Assembly: GCA_035604335.1 (NCBI GenBank)
Contig: DATNIT010000221.1
Span: 1-64,000, forward strand
Length of the DNA stretch: 64,000 nucleotides
Direction of reading: 5' to 3'
DNA from: DASZHJ01 sp035604335
Lineage (GTDB): Bacteria > Pseudomonadota > Alphaproteobacteria > ATCC43930 > CGMCC-115725
Positions 25,185 to 34,682 of this stretch are shown one piece after another. The position numbers and the translations under genes are program-made. Numbering within the stretch: position 1 is the first letter of the stretch; the number at the start of each line of letters is the position of its first letter. The notes below the pieces were generated by a model, which made no database searches, had not been told where the DNA came from, and was given only the letters and a program-made list of their open reading frames with translations.

Positions 25185-28100
25185 GTGACGACGCGCGATC
25201 TCCAACTCAAGCACGGTCTCGGCTTCGAGGACTTGTACGGCCGCGAAGGTCTTGCGCACCTCGATGCGGCGTTCGTGGCGTGGCTCGCCTCGGCCGATGC
25301 CGGCCTGCACAATCGCCTGGTGACGGCGCGACGCGATCCCGATGCGCTCGATCACAAGGCGCACTCGCAGCTCCTGATCGATCTCGCGCCGCATCTCGAG
25401 GATTTCATCGGCGACCTCTTCGGCATCGAGGCCGAGGTGCGCGCGCTCCAGGCACGGCATCATGCGCTGGCACCGCTCTACGCCGTGAAGCGCCTCTTCG
25501 TGCAGCGCCGCGCGGTCAAGGGCATGACACCGGAGAAGGCGACGGCGCTCGATGGTCCCGCGCTCGGCCGCGATCTCGAAGCCCTGATCGGCGAAGCGCT
25601 CACCGAGCCGACCTATGCCGCCCACGTCTCCCGCTGGATGGCGGCGGAAGCCGAGCACGGCCCCGCGCTTGATCTCGCGGCGCGCTACGCGGCCTGGGTG
25701 ACGCTCTCGCCGGAAGGCCAGGCTCGGCACGGCCGCGGCGTCGTCTTCAAGGTGCCCCACAAGGTCGAGATGACGCATCTCATCCCCGTGCAAACGGTGG
25801 TGGAGCACGGCGTCACCATGCTCCGTCTCGGTCCCGAGCATGAGCGCGCACGCGACGGTTTCGCGCTCACGGATGTCGGCATGGATCTCACGGCCGCCCT
25901 CGATCATGCGAACTACTGCATCTGGTGCCACAACCAGGGCAAGGACAGCTGCTCGCGCGGTCTCAAGGACAAAAAATCCGGTGCCTTCCAGAAGACCGTG
26001 TTCGGCGTGACGCTGGCGGGCTGCCCGCTGGAGGAAAAGGTCTCCGAGCTCAACACGGTCAAGGCCGAGGGTTTCAGCATCGGCGGCCTTGCCGTCGCGG
26101 CCATCGACAATCCCATGATGGCGGCGACCGGGCACCGCATCTGCAACGATTGCATGAAGGCCTGCATCTACCAGAAGCAAGACCCCGTCGACATCCCGCA
26201 GATCGAGACACGCACGCTTAAGGACGTGCTGAGCCTCCCTTGGGGTTTCGAAATCTACAGCCTGCTGACGCGCTGGAACCCGCTCGACATCCGCCGCCCG
26301 CTGCCGAAGCCCGCGAGCGGCTACAAGGTGCTGGTGGTGGGGCTCGGGCCCGCGGGCTTCACGCTCGGGCATCACCTCATGAACGACGGCCATGCCGTGG
26401 TCGGCATCGATGGGCTCAAGATCGAGCCGCTGCCGCCGGAGATCTCGGGCATCGACGCGCACGGCAAGCGCCACGCCTTCCGGCCGATCCGCGACGTCGA
26501 GGAGCTCCGCGAGCCCTTGGGTTCGCGAACCATGGCGGGCTTCGGCGGCGTCGCGGAATACGGCATCACCGTCCGCTGGGACAAGAATTTTCTAAAATTG
26601 ATCCGCTTGCTGCTGGAGCGGCGGAGCGAGTTCACCATGTACGGCGGAGTCCGCTTCGGCGGCACGCTCACGGTGGAGAGCGCGTTCGCGCTGGGCTTCG
26701 ATCACATCGCGCTCTGCGCGGGCGCCGGCAAGCCCACGGTGATCGCCATGAAGAACGGGCTTGCGCGCGGCGTACGGCAGGCTTCGGATTTCTTGATGGC
26801 GCTGCAGCTCACGGGCGCCGCCAAGACCGAGAGCCTCGCCAATCTGCAGGTGCGGCTGCCCGTCGTGGTGATCGGCGGCGGCCTCACCGCCATCGATACC
26901 GCGACGGAATCGCTCGCCTACTACGTGGTCCAGGTCGAGAAATTCCTGGCCCGTTACGAGGTTCTGGTTGGCGAGCGTGGCGAGGCGGCCGTGCAGGCCG
27001 AGTGGCGGCCGGAGGATGCGGCGATCGCCGCCGAGTTCCTGGCTCATGCCCGTGCGATCCGGGCCGAGCGCGAGGCGGCGCGCCGCGAAGAGCGCCCGCC
27101 GCGCTTCATCGATCTGCTCGACAGCTGGGGTGGTGTCACCATCGCCTACCGGCGGCGGCTGATCGACGCGCCGAGCTACACGCTCAACCACGAGGAAGTC
27201 GCAAAGGCGATGGAGGAGGGCATCCGCTTCGCCGAAGGCCTGACGCCGGAAGAAGTGGAACTCGACGAGTTCGGTGCCGCCAAGGCGCTGGTGCTGTCGC
27301 AAAGTATGGGCGAGCGCGTGACGCTGCCGGCGCGCAGCATCCTGGTGGCCGCGGGTACGCAGCCCAACACGGTGTTGCAGCGCGAGGATCCCGGGCACGT
27401 CAAGATCGATGGCCGGTATTTCCAGGCCGTGGACGAGAGTGGTGCGCCGGTGACGCCGGAGCGGGTCGCGAAGCCCTCGGTGCCGCAGATTCTAACGAGC
27501 ATCCAAACCGACGGCTGCGCGATCAGCTTCTTCGGCGACCTGCACCCGTCTTTCGCCGGCAATGTCGTCAAGGCCATGGCGAGCGCCAAGCAGGGCTATC
27601 CGCTGGTAAGCCGCATGCTGGCGCGCAGCGCGCCCTCACGGCCCCCTCCGGGCGAGCTGGTGCGCCGGCTCGACGACGAGCTGCGCGCGACCGTGCACGC
27701 CGTGCACCGGCTGACGCCGCAAATCGTCGAGGTGGTCGTGCATGCGCCCATGGCCGCGCGCGTCTTCCAGCCGGGCCAATTCTATCGCCTGCAGAATTAC
27801 GAGACGCTCGCCGCCAAGACCGACGGCACGACGCTGGGCATGGAGGGCTTGGCGCTCACCGGCGCCGCGGTCAACCGCGCGCGCGGCTTGCTCTCGACGA
27901 TCGTGCTGGAGATGGGCGGCTCCTCGGACCTCTGCACGTTGCTGCAACCGGGCGAGCCCGTGATCCTCATGGGGCCGACGGGGACGCCGACGGAGCTGCC
28001 GAAGGGCGAGACCGTTCTGCTTGCGGGCGGCGGCCTCGGCAACGCCGTGCTGTTTTCCATCGGCCAAGGCCTGCGCGCCGCGGGCTCGCGCGTGCTTTAT

Positions 28101-28664
28101 TTCGCGGGCTACAAGCGGCGCGAGGATCGCTACAAGGTCGAGGAAATCGAGAAGGCCGCGGATGCGGTGGTCTGGTGTTGCGACGAGGCGCCGGGTTTCT
28201 CGCCGAGCCGCCAAAAGGACAAGACCGTGGTCGCGAACATCGTCGGCGCCATGGTCGCCTACGCCGAAGGTCGGCTGGGACCCGTCGACATCAAGCTCAG
28301 CAACGTCGATCGCGTGGTCGCCATCGGCTCCGATGGCATGATGGCGGCGGTGGCGAGGGCGAGACACGGCGTGCTGGCGTCGTTCCTCAAGCCGAAACAC
28401 CGCGCGATCGCCTCCATCAACTCGCCCATGCAATGCATGATGAAGGAGATCTGCGCCCAGTGCCTCCAGGTGCACCGCGATCCCGAGACCGGCGTGGAGA
28501 CCACCGTGTTCTCGTGCTTCAACCAAGACCAGGACATGGACGCCGTGGATTTCGCCAACCTGCGCACGCGCCTCGGCCAGAACTCGGTCGAGGAAAAGCT
28601 CACCAAGCTCTGGGTCGACCACTGCCTGCGGGCGCTGGGCGCGAGGGGCGCGGCGGCGGAGTAG
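25185..28664 (+). CDS. Large NfnAB-like fused flavoprotein (GltD-like plus ferredoxin-reductase-like)
   Basis: A 1,159-residue multidomain oxidoreductase. Residues 1-240 are helical and unassigned. A cysteine-rich region (C245, C248, C256, C280, C320, C323, C327) should bind iron-sulfur clusters. A GltD-like part follows with an FAD fold (VLVVGLGPAGFTLGHHL, about 382-398) and a second nucleotide fold (VVVIGGGLTAID, about 563). From about 860 comes a PyrK/FNR-like reductase (FQPGQFYRLQ, ILMGPTGTP, LLAGGGLGNAVL) ending with C-x5-C-x2-C-x17-C (CMMKEICAQC). The order GltD-like then FNR-like resembles a fused NfnB-NfnA, the electron-bifurcating transhydrogenase. Starts with GTG. It converges on soeC with a three-base gap. 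Confidence 0.85.
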   Translation: MTTRDLQLKHGLGFEDLYGREGLAHLDAAFVAWLASADAGLHNRLVTARRDPDALDHKAHSQLLIDLAPHLEDFIGDLFGIEAEVRALQARHHALAPLYAVKRLFVQRRAVKGMTPEKATALDGPALGRDLEALIGEALTEPTYAAHVSRWMAAEAEHGPALDLAARYAAWVTLSPEGQARHGRGVVFKVPHKVEMTHLIPVQTVVEHGVTMLRLGPEHERARDGFALTDVGMDLTAALDHANYCIWCHNQGKDSCSRGLKDKKSGAFQKTVFGVTLAGCPLEEKVSELNTVKAEGFSIGGLAVAAIDNPMMAATGHRICNDCMKACIYQKQDPVDIPQIETRTLKDVLSLPWGFEIYSLLTRWNPLDIRRPLPKPASGYKVLVVGLGPAGFTLGHHLMNDGHAVVGIDGLKIEPLPPEISGIDAHGKRHAFRPIRDVEELREPLGSRTMAGFGGVAEYGITVRWDKNFLKLIRLLLERRSEFTMYGGVRFGGTLTVESAFALGFDHIALCAGAGKPTVIAMKNGLARGVRQASDFLMALQLTGAAKTESLANLQVRLPVVVIGGGLTAIDTATESLAYYVVQVEKFLARYEVLVGERGEAAVQAEWRPEDAAIAAEFLAHARAIRAEREAARREERPPRFIDLLDSWGGVTIAYRRRLIDAPSYTLNHEEVAKAMEEGIRFAEGLTPEEVELDEFGAAKALVLSQSMGERVTLPARSILVAAGTQPNTVLQREDPGHVKIDGRYFQAVDESGAPVTPERVAKPSVPQILTSIQTDGCAISFFGDLHPSFAGNVVKAMASAKQGYPLVSRMLARSAPSRPPPGELVRRLDDELRATVHAVHRLTPQIVEVVVHAPMAARVFQPGQFYRLQNYETLAAKTDGTTLGMEGLALTGAAVNRARGLLSTIVLEMGGSSDLCTLLQPGEPVILMGPTGTPTELPKGETVLLAGGGLGNAVLFSIGQGLRAAGSRVLYFAGYKRREDRYKVEEIEKAADAVVWCCDEAPGFSPSRQKDKTVVANIVGAMVAYAEGRLGPVDIKLSNVDRVVAIGSDGMMAAVARARHGVLASFLKPKHRAIASINSPMQCMMKEICAQCLQVHRDPETGVETTVFSCFNQDQDMDAVDFANLRTRLGQNSVEEKLTKLWVDHCLRALGARGAAAE

Positions 28665-28667
28665 ATC

Positions 28668-29615
28668 TCACGCGCGCTCGGCGCCGTAGTAGAGCGTCAC
28701 CGTGTGCTTTGCCTCGGCGAAGAAGAGCCAGCGCTCGATCAGAACGCCGATGGTCGCGATAACGGCAGCGGCAATGGCGCAGAGCGGGAGGAGTGCTTCC
28801 GGTATCAGCAAGCCGGTGAGTGTCAACAGCTGCGGAAGAAAGAACGCCGCGACAAGCGCGATGATCCGGAGCTTTGCCGCGTGTTTGCGCGCGATGCGGA
28901 AGCCCATCTCTTTCATAAGATAGTTCTCGGAGGTGTGCGGTGCCTCGAATAGTCGGACGCGGCCGAGCGCTCCGAGCCCGGTGGCGGTACCCGCATCGCT
29001 CAGGCTCGCCGTGCGGTCGATGAAGCGCCAATAGCGCACTTTGAGAAAGCCTGCGAGCGGTATGCAGAGGAAGGCTGCGAGGATGAGATAATCGTCCATC
29101 ATGCCGAACAAAGACAGGACCGCAATCAGCCAGAGCACGCCCGTCATCGCCGACAGCGCGAGGTAATTCGGCAGTACCCAGCCGTTGCTCCAGCGCTGGA
29201 TCGGCTTCAGGGACTGATAGATGAAGGCGGTGCAAACGACGGTCGCGACGGCACCCACCGCCGAGAGCGCTCCGAAAAGTGCCCAGATCCCGCTGGTGCT
29301 GCCGATCACGAGCCAGCCGAGCGCGAAGAGCAGCGCCGGCACGTAGGTCGCGGCGGACGACACGCCCTCGCGCGAGAGCCACGAGCTCCGCCATTGCGAG
29401 AACGCGCGCCAGGCGCGCTCTGGATGCCCCAAGTGAAGGGTTGATGACAGCAGCCCGACGGTGATGGCGCCGAGCGAGAGCCCGAGCGAGGCGGCAGCCA
29501 GGCCGCGATTGGCCGGCAGCCAGCCCGCCACGGCCCAGACGCCGAGCCAGGCCAGCAAGCCATAGCCCGCGCCCGAGCTGGTGGTGAACACGATGACCGA
29601 GAGCGCGGGGTGCAT
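28668..29615 (-). CDS. soeC: Sulfite dehydrogenase membrane anchor SoeC (DmsC-like)
   Basis: A 315-residue integral membrane protein with about eight hydrophobic segments, of the DmsC/NrfD type that takes electrons from the iron-sulfur subunit into the quinone pool. The opening MHPALSVIVFTTSSGAGYGLL and the LHLGHPERAWRAFSQWRSSWLSRE loop (split here for length: LHLGHPERAW, FSQWRSSWLS) are typical of SoeC and DmsC. It lies three bases after soeB in the minus-strand operon soeA-soeB-soeC. Assignment as SoeC rather than a DMSO or tetrathionate reductase anchor rests on the SoeA sequence. Confidence 0.88.
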   Translation of the reverse strand: MHPALSVIVFTTSSGAGYGLLAWLGVWAVAGWLPANRGLAAASLGLSLGAITVGLLSSTLHLGHPERAWRAFSQWRSSWLSREGVSSAATYVPALLFALGWLVIGSTSGIWALFGALSAVGAVATVVCTAFIYQSLKPIQRWSNGWVLPNYLALSAMTGVLWLIAVLSLFGMMDDYLILAAFLCIPLAGFLKVRYWRFIDRTASLSDAGTATGLGALGRVRLFEAPHTSENYLMKEMGFRIARKHAAKLRIIALVAAFFLPQLLTLTGLLIPEALLPLCAIAAAVIATIGVLIERWLFFAEAKHTVTLYYGAERA

Positions 29616-29618
29616 GGC

Positions 29619-30365
29619 TCAGCCGGAGAGCAGCCGGTCGACCCACGCGAGGAAACCGCCGCTTCCTGCGGGGACCGCGGGTGCCAGTTCCGCAGACGCG
29701 CCGACGTCCTTCGCGACGGTCCGGCGCGGGCGCGGTGGCAGGTATTTGTTCGTGGGCGCGTAGCCGAGCTCCGGCATCAGGTCATAGCCGCCGCGCTCGC
29801 GCATCAGCTGGGAGACCGCGGAGCCGGGATCGCCGAGATCGCCGAAGTGCCGCGCCGAGGCCGGACAGGTCGAGACGCAGGCGGGCACGCGGCTCGCCTC
29901 CTCGAGGGTCTCGTTGTAGATCTTGTCGATACAGAGCGTGCATTTCTTCATCACGCCGGCGTCATAGTCGTATTCGCGCGCGCCGTAGGGGCAGGCCCAG
30001 GAGCAGAGCTTGCAGCCGATGCAGAGATCCTCGTTCACCAGCACGATGCCGTCCTCGGCGCGCTTGTAGCTGGCGCCGGTCGGACAGACGGTGACGCAGG
30101 CGGGCTCCGCGCAATGCAGGCACGAGCGCGGGAAATGCACGGTGCGGCCGGCCTCGCCCTCGCCGACCTCGAAGGTGTGCACGCGATTGAACCAGACGCC
30201 CAGGGGATCGGCGCCATAGGGCTCGAGATCCGTAAGCGGCGCCGCCACGCCGCCGCTGTTCCATTGCTTGCAGTTGACCGCGCAGGCGTGACAGCCGACG
30301 CAGATGTCGAGATCGATGACCAGGCCCAGCCGCTTCGCCTGGGGATGCGCCGGCAGGCTGGTCAT
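29619..30365 (-). CDS. soeB: Sulfite dehydrogenase iron-sulfur subunit SoeB
   Basis: A 248-residue four-cluster ferredoxin subunit. Cysteine groups are C22-C25-C28-C32, C82-C85-C90-C94, C115-C118-C121-C125 and C142-C145-C163-C167, enough for four [4Fe-4S] clusters wiring SoeA to SoeC. No signal peptide is present, consistent with the cytoplasmic orientation of the SoeABC complex. The start at 30365 overlaps the stop of soeA (ATGA). A Pro-rich tail follows the last cluster. Confidence 0.92.
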   Translation of the reverse strand: MTSLPAHPQAKRLGLVIDLDICVGCHACAVNCKQWNSGGVAAPLTDLEPYGADPLGVWFNRVHTFEVGEGEAGRTVHFPRSCLHCAEPACVTVCPTGASYKRAEDGIVLVNEDLCIGCKLCSWACPYGAREYDYDAGVMKKCTLCIDKIYNETLEEASRVPACVSTCPASARHFGDLGDPGSAVSQLMRERGGYDLMPELGYAPTNKYLPPRPRRTVAKDVGASAELAPAVPAGSGGFLAWVDRLLSG

Positions 30366-33229
30366 GCACCGGTCCTCGGCGGCCGGTACTTGGCGCCGTA
30401 GCGAAGCACCGAGGGGCGCGCTGGGAGCGGCGGCGCCCCCAGCGCGGCGAAGGCGGGCTCGGATTGATCCGCCGATGCCGGTGCCTTCTCGATCTTGACC
30501 CGCAGATCGTACCAAGCCGCTTGTCCCGTCACCGGATCGGCATTGGCGTAGCGATAGCCGCCCTCGCGCGCGGGCAGCAGCTCGCTGATGAGGTGATTGA
30601 GCAGGAAGCCGCGCGTGGTCTCGTGCGCGCCCGGCGCCAGGTTCCACGCGCCTCGGCGTTTGCCGATCGCGTTCCAGGTCCAGACGGTATCGCGGTTGAC
30701 GCCGTCCATGAGCTTCGCCGGCACGGTGATGCGACCGTGCGGGCTGGTGACCGTCACCCAGTCACCGTCGGAAATGCCGAGCTCGGCGGCGCGCTCGCGA
30801 TGAATGTGCAGAAGGTTCTCGCCGTGGATCTGACGGAGCCAGGCATTCTGCGAGCCCCAGCTGTGGTACATCGCCATCGGCCGTTGGGTGATCGCGTGCA
30901 GAGGATAGCCGTCGCTCTCGCTTTCGAACGGCGGATACCAGAGCGGCAGCGGGTCGAAATATCTCGCGATCCGCTCGCGGTGCTCGGCGGGCGGTTGCAG
31001 GGGGCCGTGGCCTTGCGCGGCGAGGCGGAATTTCTGTAGCAGCTCGCTATAGAGCTGCAGCACCACCGGCTCCACGTGGTCGCGAAATCCCATGGCCTGC
31101 GACCACTCGAGATAGGCGCGGTTGGCGAATTTGTAGTACCGGCCCTCCGGAGGGATCTCGCCGCGCCAGAAGCACTCGTTCTCGATGTAGCGCTCCAGCT
31201 GCCGCGGATTGACGGCGCCGATGCCATCCTGCCCGCCATCGGTGCCGCGCCAGCCCGCCAATGGCCCGAAGCCCGGTTTGCGCTCGTGGTTCACGATGTA
31301 ATCGGCATAGAGGCCGGGATATTTCGGCGAGCCGTCGCGGGTTACGAATCCCGGCAGTTTCAGTCGCGCGCCCAAGTCGATCAGCACGTCCTGGAACGGG
31401 CGCACGTCGCGGTCGGGCTTCACCACGGGCTGGCGGATCGCGTCGGCCGCGGAGTCGGCGTTGCTTATGGGCCGGTCCATCAGCGAGATGCAATCGTAGC
31501 GTTCCAGATAGGTCGTGTCCGGCAGCACGAGGTCGGCGTAGGCCACCATCTCCGAGTAGTAGGCATCGGAATAGATGATGCGGGGTATTCGGTATTCGCC
31601 GGTGGCGGGATCGCGCTCGGTGAGCATGGCCATGGTCCCCGCGGTGTTCATCGCGGAGTTCCAGCTCATGTTCGCCATGTAGAGGAAGAGCGTGTCGATC
31701 GGGTAGGGATCGCCCCTGCAGGCGTTCGTGATGACGAGATGCAGCAAGCCATGGGCGGCGAGCGGCGCTTCCCAGGAGAACGCTTTGTCGATGCGCAGGG
31801 GCTTACCGGCGTTGTCCACGAGCAGGTCTTCCGGTCCCAGCGGAAAACCGAGCGGCGGTCCCGAGAGCGGCGAGTTTGCCTGCACGGGTCTCGCGGGTTT
31901 GCCCGCAGGCGGAATGGGCCGGGGAAAGGGTGGCTCGTAGCGGAAGCTGCCGGGTGTATCCACCGCGCCCAGCAGCATCTGCAGCAGATGGAGCGCGCGG
32001 CACGTGTGGAAACCGTTCGAGTGCGCGGAGATGCCGCGCATCGCATGCATCGCGATGGGCCGGCCGATCATTCGAGCGTGGTGGCGGCCATGGCAGTCGG
32101 TCCAGGGTTGGTCGAGCACGATCGCCTCCTCGAAGGCGACATGCGCGAGCTCCGCCGCGAGGCGCTTGATCGTGGCGGCGGCGACACCGGTTTCGGGCGC
32201 GACCGCGTCGGGCGCGTAGCGGGGATCGAGGCAGCGCCGCGCCGTGAGCTCGAAGGCGGGCGCGGCGCGTCGTCCGTCGGGGAGAGCGCGCCCTTCGCTG
32301 AGCGCGGGCAGCGCGTCCGGATCGCTCGCGCTGATCAGCCCGTGTCGCTTGCGGTCCCAGATCAGCGGCTGGCCGTCGCTGCCGCGCGCGAAGAGGCCGT
32401 GATCGGCGGCGCCCTCGTCGTCGATCACCAGCCAGGGCGCGTTGGTGTAGCGCGCGAGGAAATCGGCGTCGATCTTGCCCGCGCGCAGCAGCTCGTGGAT
32501 CAGCGACAGCACCAGGAGACCGTCGGTGCCCGGCCGAATGCCGATCCACTCGTCGGCGATCGCGGAATAGCCGGTGCGGATCGGGTTGATCGAGACGACC
32601 TTGGCGCCTCGCGTCTTGAGCTTGCCGAGGCCGATCTTGATTGGGTTTGAATCGTGATCCTCGGCGACGCCGAACAGCAGGAAATATTTGGTGCGCTCCC
32701 AGTCGGGCTCGCCGAATTCCCAGAACGAGCCGCCGATGGTGTAGAGCCCGGCGGCCGCCATGTTGACGGAGCAGAATCCGCCGTGGGCGGCGTAGTTGAG
32801 CGTGCCGAACTGCTGCGCCCACCAGCCCGTCAAGGCTTGGCTCTGGTCGCGGCCCGTGAAGAACGCGAGCTGCTTGGGATCGCGCGCCCGAATCGCGCCG
32901 AGCCAGTCGACGGCCGTCCCGAGCGCCTCCTCCCACTCGATCTCGCGGAACTCGCCGCGGCCGCGCTCGCCCACGCGCAGCAGCGGTTTGCGCAGCCGCG
33001 CCGGCGAGGTGTGCTGCATGATGCCGGCGGAGCCCTTGGCGCAGAGCACGCCGTGGTTAACGGGATGATTGCGGTTGCCTTCGATGTAGCGGATACCGCC
33101 GTCCTTCAAGTGTACCTTGATGCCGCAGCGGCAGGCGCACATGTAGCACGTCGTAAACTTCACCTCGTCCGCGATCGGATGGTTGGTGGCGATGGCGGGG
33201 TCGCGCTCGGCGGATCCGCGGGGCGGCAT
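30362..33229 (-). CDS. soeA: Sulfite dehydrogenase molybdopterin subunit SoeA
   Basis: A 955-residue molybdopterin-guanine-dinucleotide enzyme of the DMSO-reductase family. The N-terminal [4Fe-4S] site is C28-x2-C31-x3-C35-x27-C63 in FTTCYMCACRCGIKVHLKDG, and the run PVNHGVLCAKGSAGIMQ is close to what I know of SoeA, which oxidises sulfite to sulfate in the cytoplasm. There is no Tat signal. The C terminus holds the molybdopterin-binding domain (GDWVTVTSPHGRITVPAKLM). Start at 33229 (MPPRGSAERD) leaves 26 bases to the bpt stop. Sulfite could come from taurine or thiosulfate metabolism; no such genes are in the window. Confidence 0.88.
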   Translation of the reverse strand: MPPRGSAERDPAIATNHPIADEVKFTTCYMCACRCGIKVHLKDGGIRYIEGNRNHPVNHGVLCAKGSAGIMQHTSPARLRKPLLRVGERGRGEFREIEWEEALGTAVDWLGAIRARDPKQLAFFTGRDQSQALTGWWAQQFGTLNYAAHGGFCSVNMAAAGLYTIGGSFWEFGEPDWERTKYFLLFGVAEDHDSNPIKIGLGKLKTRGAKVVSINPIRTGYSAIADEWIGIRPGTDGLLVLSLIHELLRAGKIDADFLARYTNAPWLVIDDEGAADHGLFARGSDGQPLIWDRKRHGLISASDPDALPALSEGRALPDGRRAAPAFELTARRCLDPRYAPDAVAPETGVAAATIKRLAAELAHVAFEEAIVLDQPWTDCHGRHHARMIGRPIAMHAMRGISAHSNGFHTCRALHLLQMLLGAVDTPGSFRYEPPFPRPIPPAGKPARPVQANSPLSGPPLGFPLGPEDLLVDNAGKPLRIDKAFSWEAPLAAHGLLHLVITNACRGDPYPIDTLFLYMANMSWNSAMNTAGTMAMLTERDPATGEYRIPRIIYSDAYYSEMVAYADLVLPDTTYLERYDCISLMDRPISNADSAADAIRQPVVKPDRDVRPFQDVLIDLGARLKLPGFVTRDGSPKYPGLYADYIVNHERKPGFGPLAGWRGTDGGQDGIGAVNPRQLERYIENECFWRGEIPPEGRYYKFANRAYLEWSQAMGFRDHVEPVVLQLYSELLQKFRLAAQGHGPLQPPAEHRERIARYFDPLPLWYPPFESESDGYPLHAITQRPMAMYHSWGSQNAWLRQIHGENLLHIHRERAAELGISDGDWVTVTSPHGRITVPAKLMDGVNRDTVWTWNAIGKRRGAWNLAPGAHETTRGFLLNHLISELLPAREGGYRYANADPVTGQAAWYDLRVKIEKAPASADQSEPAFAALGAPPLPARPSVLRYGAKYRPPRTGA

Positions 33230-33255
33230 CTGTCGGATCGAGAGCGGGTTCGGCG

Positions 33256-34053
33256 CTATTGCGAGATGGGCGCCCAGCCCTGGGACGTCAGAGCCTCGAG
33301 GGGCCGGAAGCGCGTCTTGTATGCCATCTTGCGGCTCGCGCCGATCCAGTAGCCGAGATAGACGTAGGGAAGCGCGCGCTGTCGGGCTTCGGCGATCAAG
33401 GCCAGAATCATGGCGGTGCCGGGGCTGCGGGCAGCCTCGGTGGGGTCGAAAAAGCTGTAGACGGCCGAGAGTCCATCGTCGAGGAGATCGGCCAGGCACG
33501 CCGCGACCAGGGTGCCGTCGGCCTTGCGATGCTCGAGCAGCACGGTCATGACCGGGCTGTCCTCCACCATCGCGCGGTAGTCGCCAAAGGTCATCGAAGC
33601 CATGTCGCTCTCGGCGTGGCGGGAACGCTGATAGCGGGCAAAGACCCGGTATTGCTCCGTGGTGGCCCGCGCGGGCACGAGCCGAGTGGAGATGTCGCGA
33701 TTGGCGTTCAGTGTGCGCCGCAGCGACCGGGTGGTTTCGAAATTATCGACATCGACGCGAACGGGAAGGCAGGCGGCGCAGCCCGCGCAGGCCGGCCGGT
33801 AGGCCAGATGGTGGCTCCGGCGGAAGCCGGCGCGGGACAGCTCGTTGTAAAAAGCGTAGGAATCGCGCCCGGCGATCTCGGTGATCAGCTTTCGCTCGGT
33901 CTGTCCATCGAGATAAGGGCAGGGCAGCGACGCCGTGCGGTAGAACGGCCGCAGCGCGGATGCCACCGGCGGCAGTCCCGGCGCGGCTTCCCTGCCGCGC
34001 AGAAGGCTGCTGCCGTTGCCGTCCGGCACATCCTGCTCCACCTTCACCCGCAT
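33256..34053 (-). CDS. bpt: Aspartate/glutamate leucyltransferase (Bpt/Ate)
   Basis: A 265-residue aminoacyl-tRNA-protein transferase that attaches leucine to N-terminal Asp or Glu, feeding the N-end rule ClpS/ClpAP pathway. Family segments are PCPYLDGQTERKL, the cysteine-rich HLAYRPACAGCAACLPVRVDV, and LPYVYLGYWIGASRKMAYKTRFRP. The N terminus is longer than usual by about 25 residues, so the true start may be internal. It sits downstream of the RDD gene, an arrangement common in alphaproteobacteria. Confidence 0.93.
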   Translation of the reverse strand: MRVKVEQDVPDGNGSSLLRGREAAPGLPPVASALRPFYRTASLPCPYLDGQTERKLITEIAGRDSYAFYNELSRAGFRRSHHLAYRPACAGCAACLPVRVDVDNFETTRSLRRTLNANRDISTRLVPARATTEQYRVFARYQRSRHAESDMASMTFGDYRAMVEDSPVMTVLLEHRKADGTLVAACLADLLDDGLSAVYSFFDPTEAARSPGTAMILALIAEARQRALPYVYLGYWIGASRKMAYKTRFRPLEALTSQGWAPISQ

Positions 34054-34127
34054 CGCGGTCCCTCGGTTGCAGTGCGCGGCACTGTCATAGTCACATTATG
34101 TGCGAACCCGGTACCCCTGCGCCAGCC

Positions 34128-34616
34128 TCATCGAACCGCCAGGACCTCCGCCGCGGGCGACTGTCGGATGACCAGCGTCCCCGCGAGAATGTCATGCAGC
34201 GTGCGCCGGCGCTGATTGAACAGCGCGACCAGGAGCACGAGCGACCAGGTCGGATAAACCGTGACATAGAACAGAACGGTTTGGACGAACGCCTGCAGGT
34301 AGCTGGGACGCTCGCCTGTCCAGCTGCGGACCTCAATGCCGGTGAGCCGCATTCCCGGCGTCGCCGAGCGCGGTCCGCCGATCGAGAGCGTGTGATAGAG
34401 CAGAGGGATCGCCGCCAAAACGAGCAGGAGCGGAGACAGCAGCCCTAGGCTCGCGATGGTCAGGACCCAAAGCACGAGCCAAGCAAGCGCGGCCAGCATC
34501 GCGATGCAGAAGAGATCGACCCAATAGGCGAGCACGCGTCGCGCCAGGATGCCCCGGTAGTATTCCGGCGCGGCGAAGGGTTCCGGCGGGTCGCCGGTCC
34601 AGGAGAGGTCCTGCAT
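34128..34616 (-). CDS. RDD-family membrane protein
   Basis: A 162-residue membrane protein. The RDD signature is relaxed here to RRVLAYWVDLFCIAM at the first helix and NQRRRTLHDILAGTLVI near the end, with three hydrophobic segments (about 30-50, 55-75, 110-130). Family members are proposed transporters or chaperones of unclear function. It lies 74 bases upstream of bpt on the same strand, a pairing seen in other alphaproteobacteria. Confidence 0.9.
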   Translation of the reverse strand: MQDLSWTGDPPEPFAAPEYYRGILARRVLAYWVDLFCIAMLAALAWLVLWVLTIASLGLLSPLLLVLAAIPLLYHTLSIGGPRSATPGMRLTGIEVRSWTGERPSYLQAFVQTVLFYVTVYPTWSLVLLVALFNQRRRTLHDILAGTLVIRQSPAAEVLAVR

Positions 34617-34682
34617 CTCGTTGTCGACTGTTGCCCGCTCACCGCCGTCGCTCGCCGGAGGGCCGAAAGTATCGGCGAAGGT

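Noticed and set aside
26240..28762. 840-residue plus-strand frame inside the flavoprotein gene
   Set aside because: It overlaps a recognised protein in another frame and has Arg/Ala/Gly-rich, motif-free composition.
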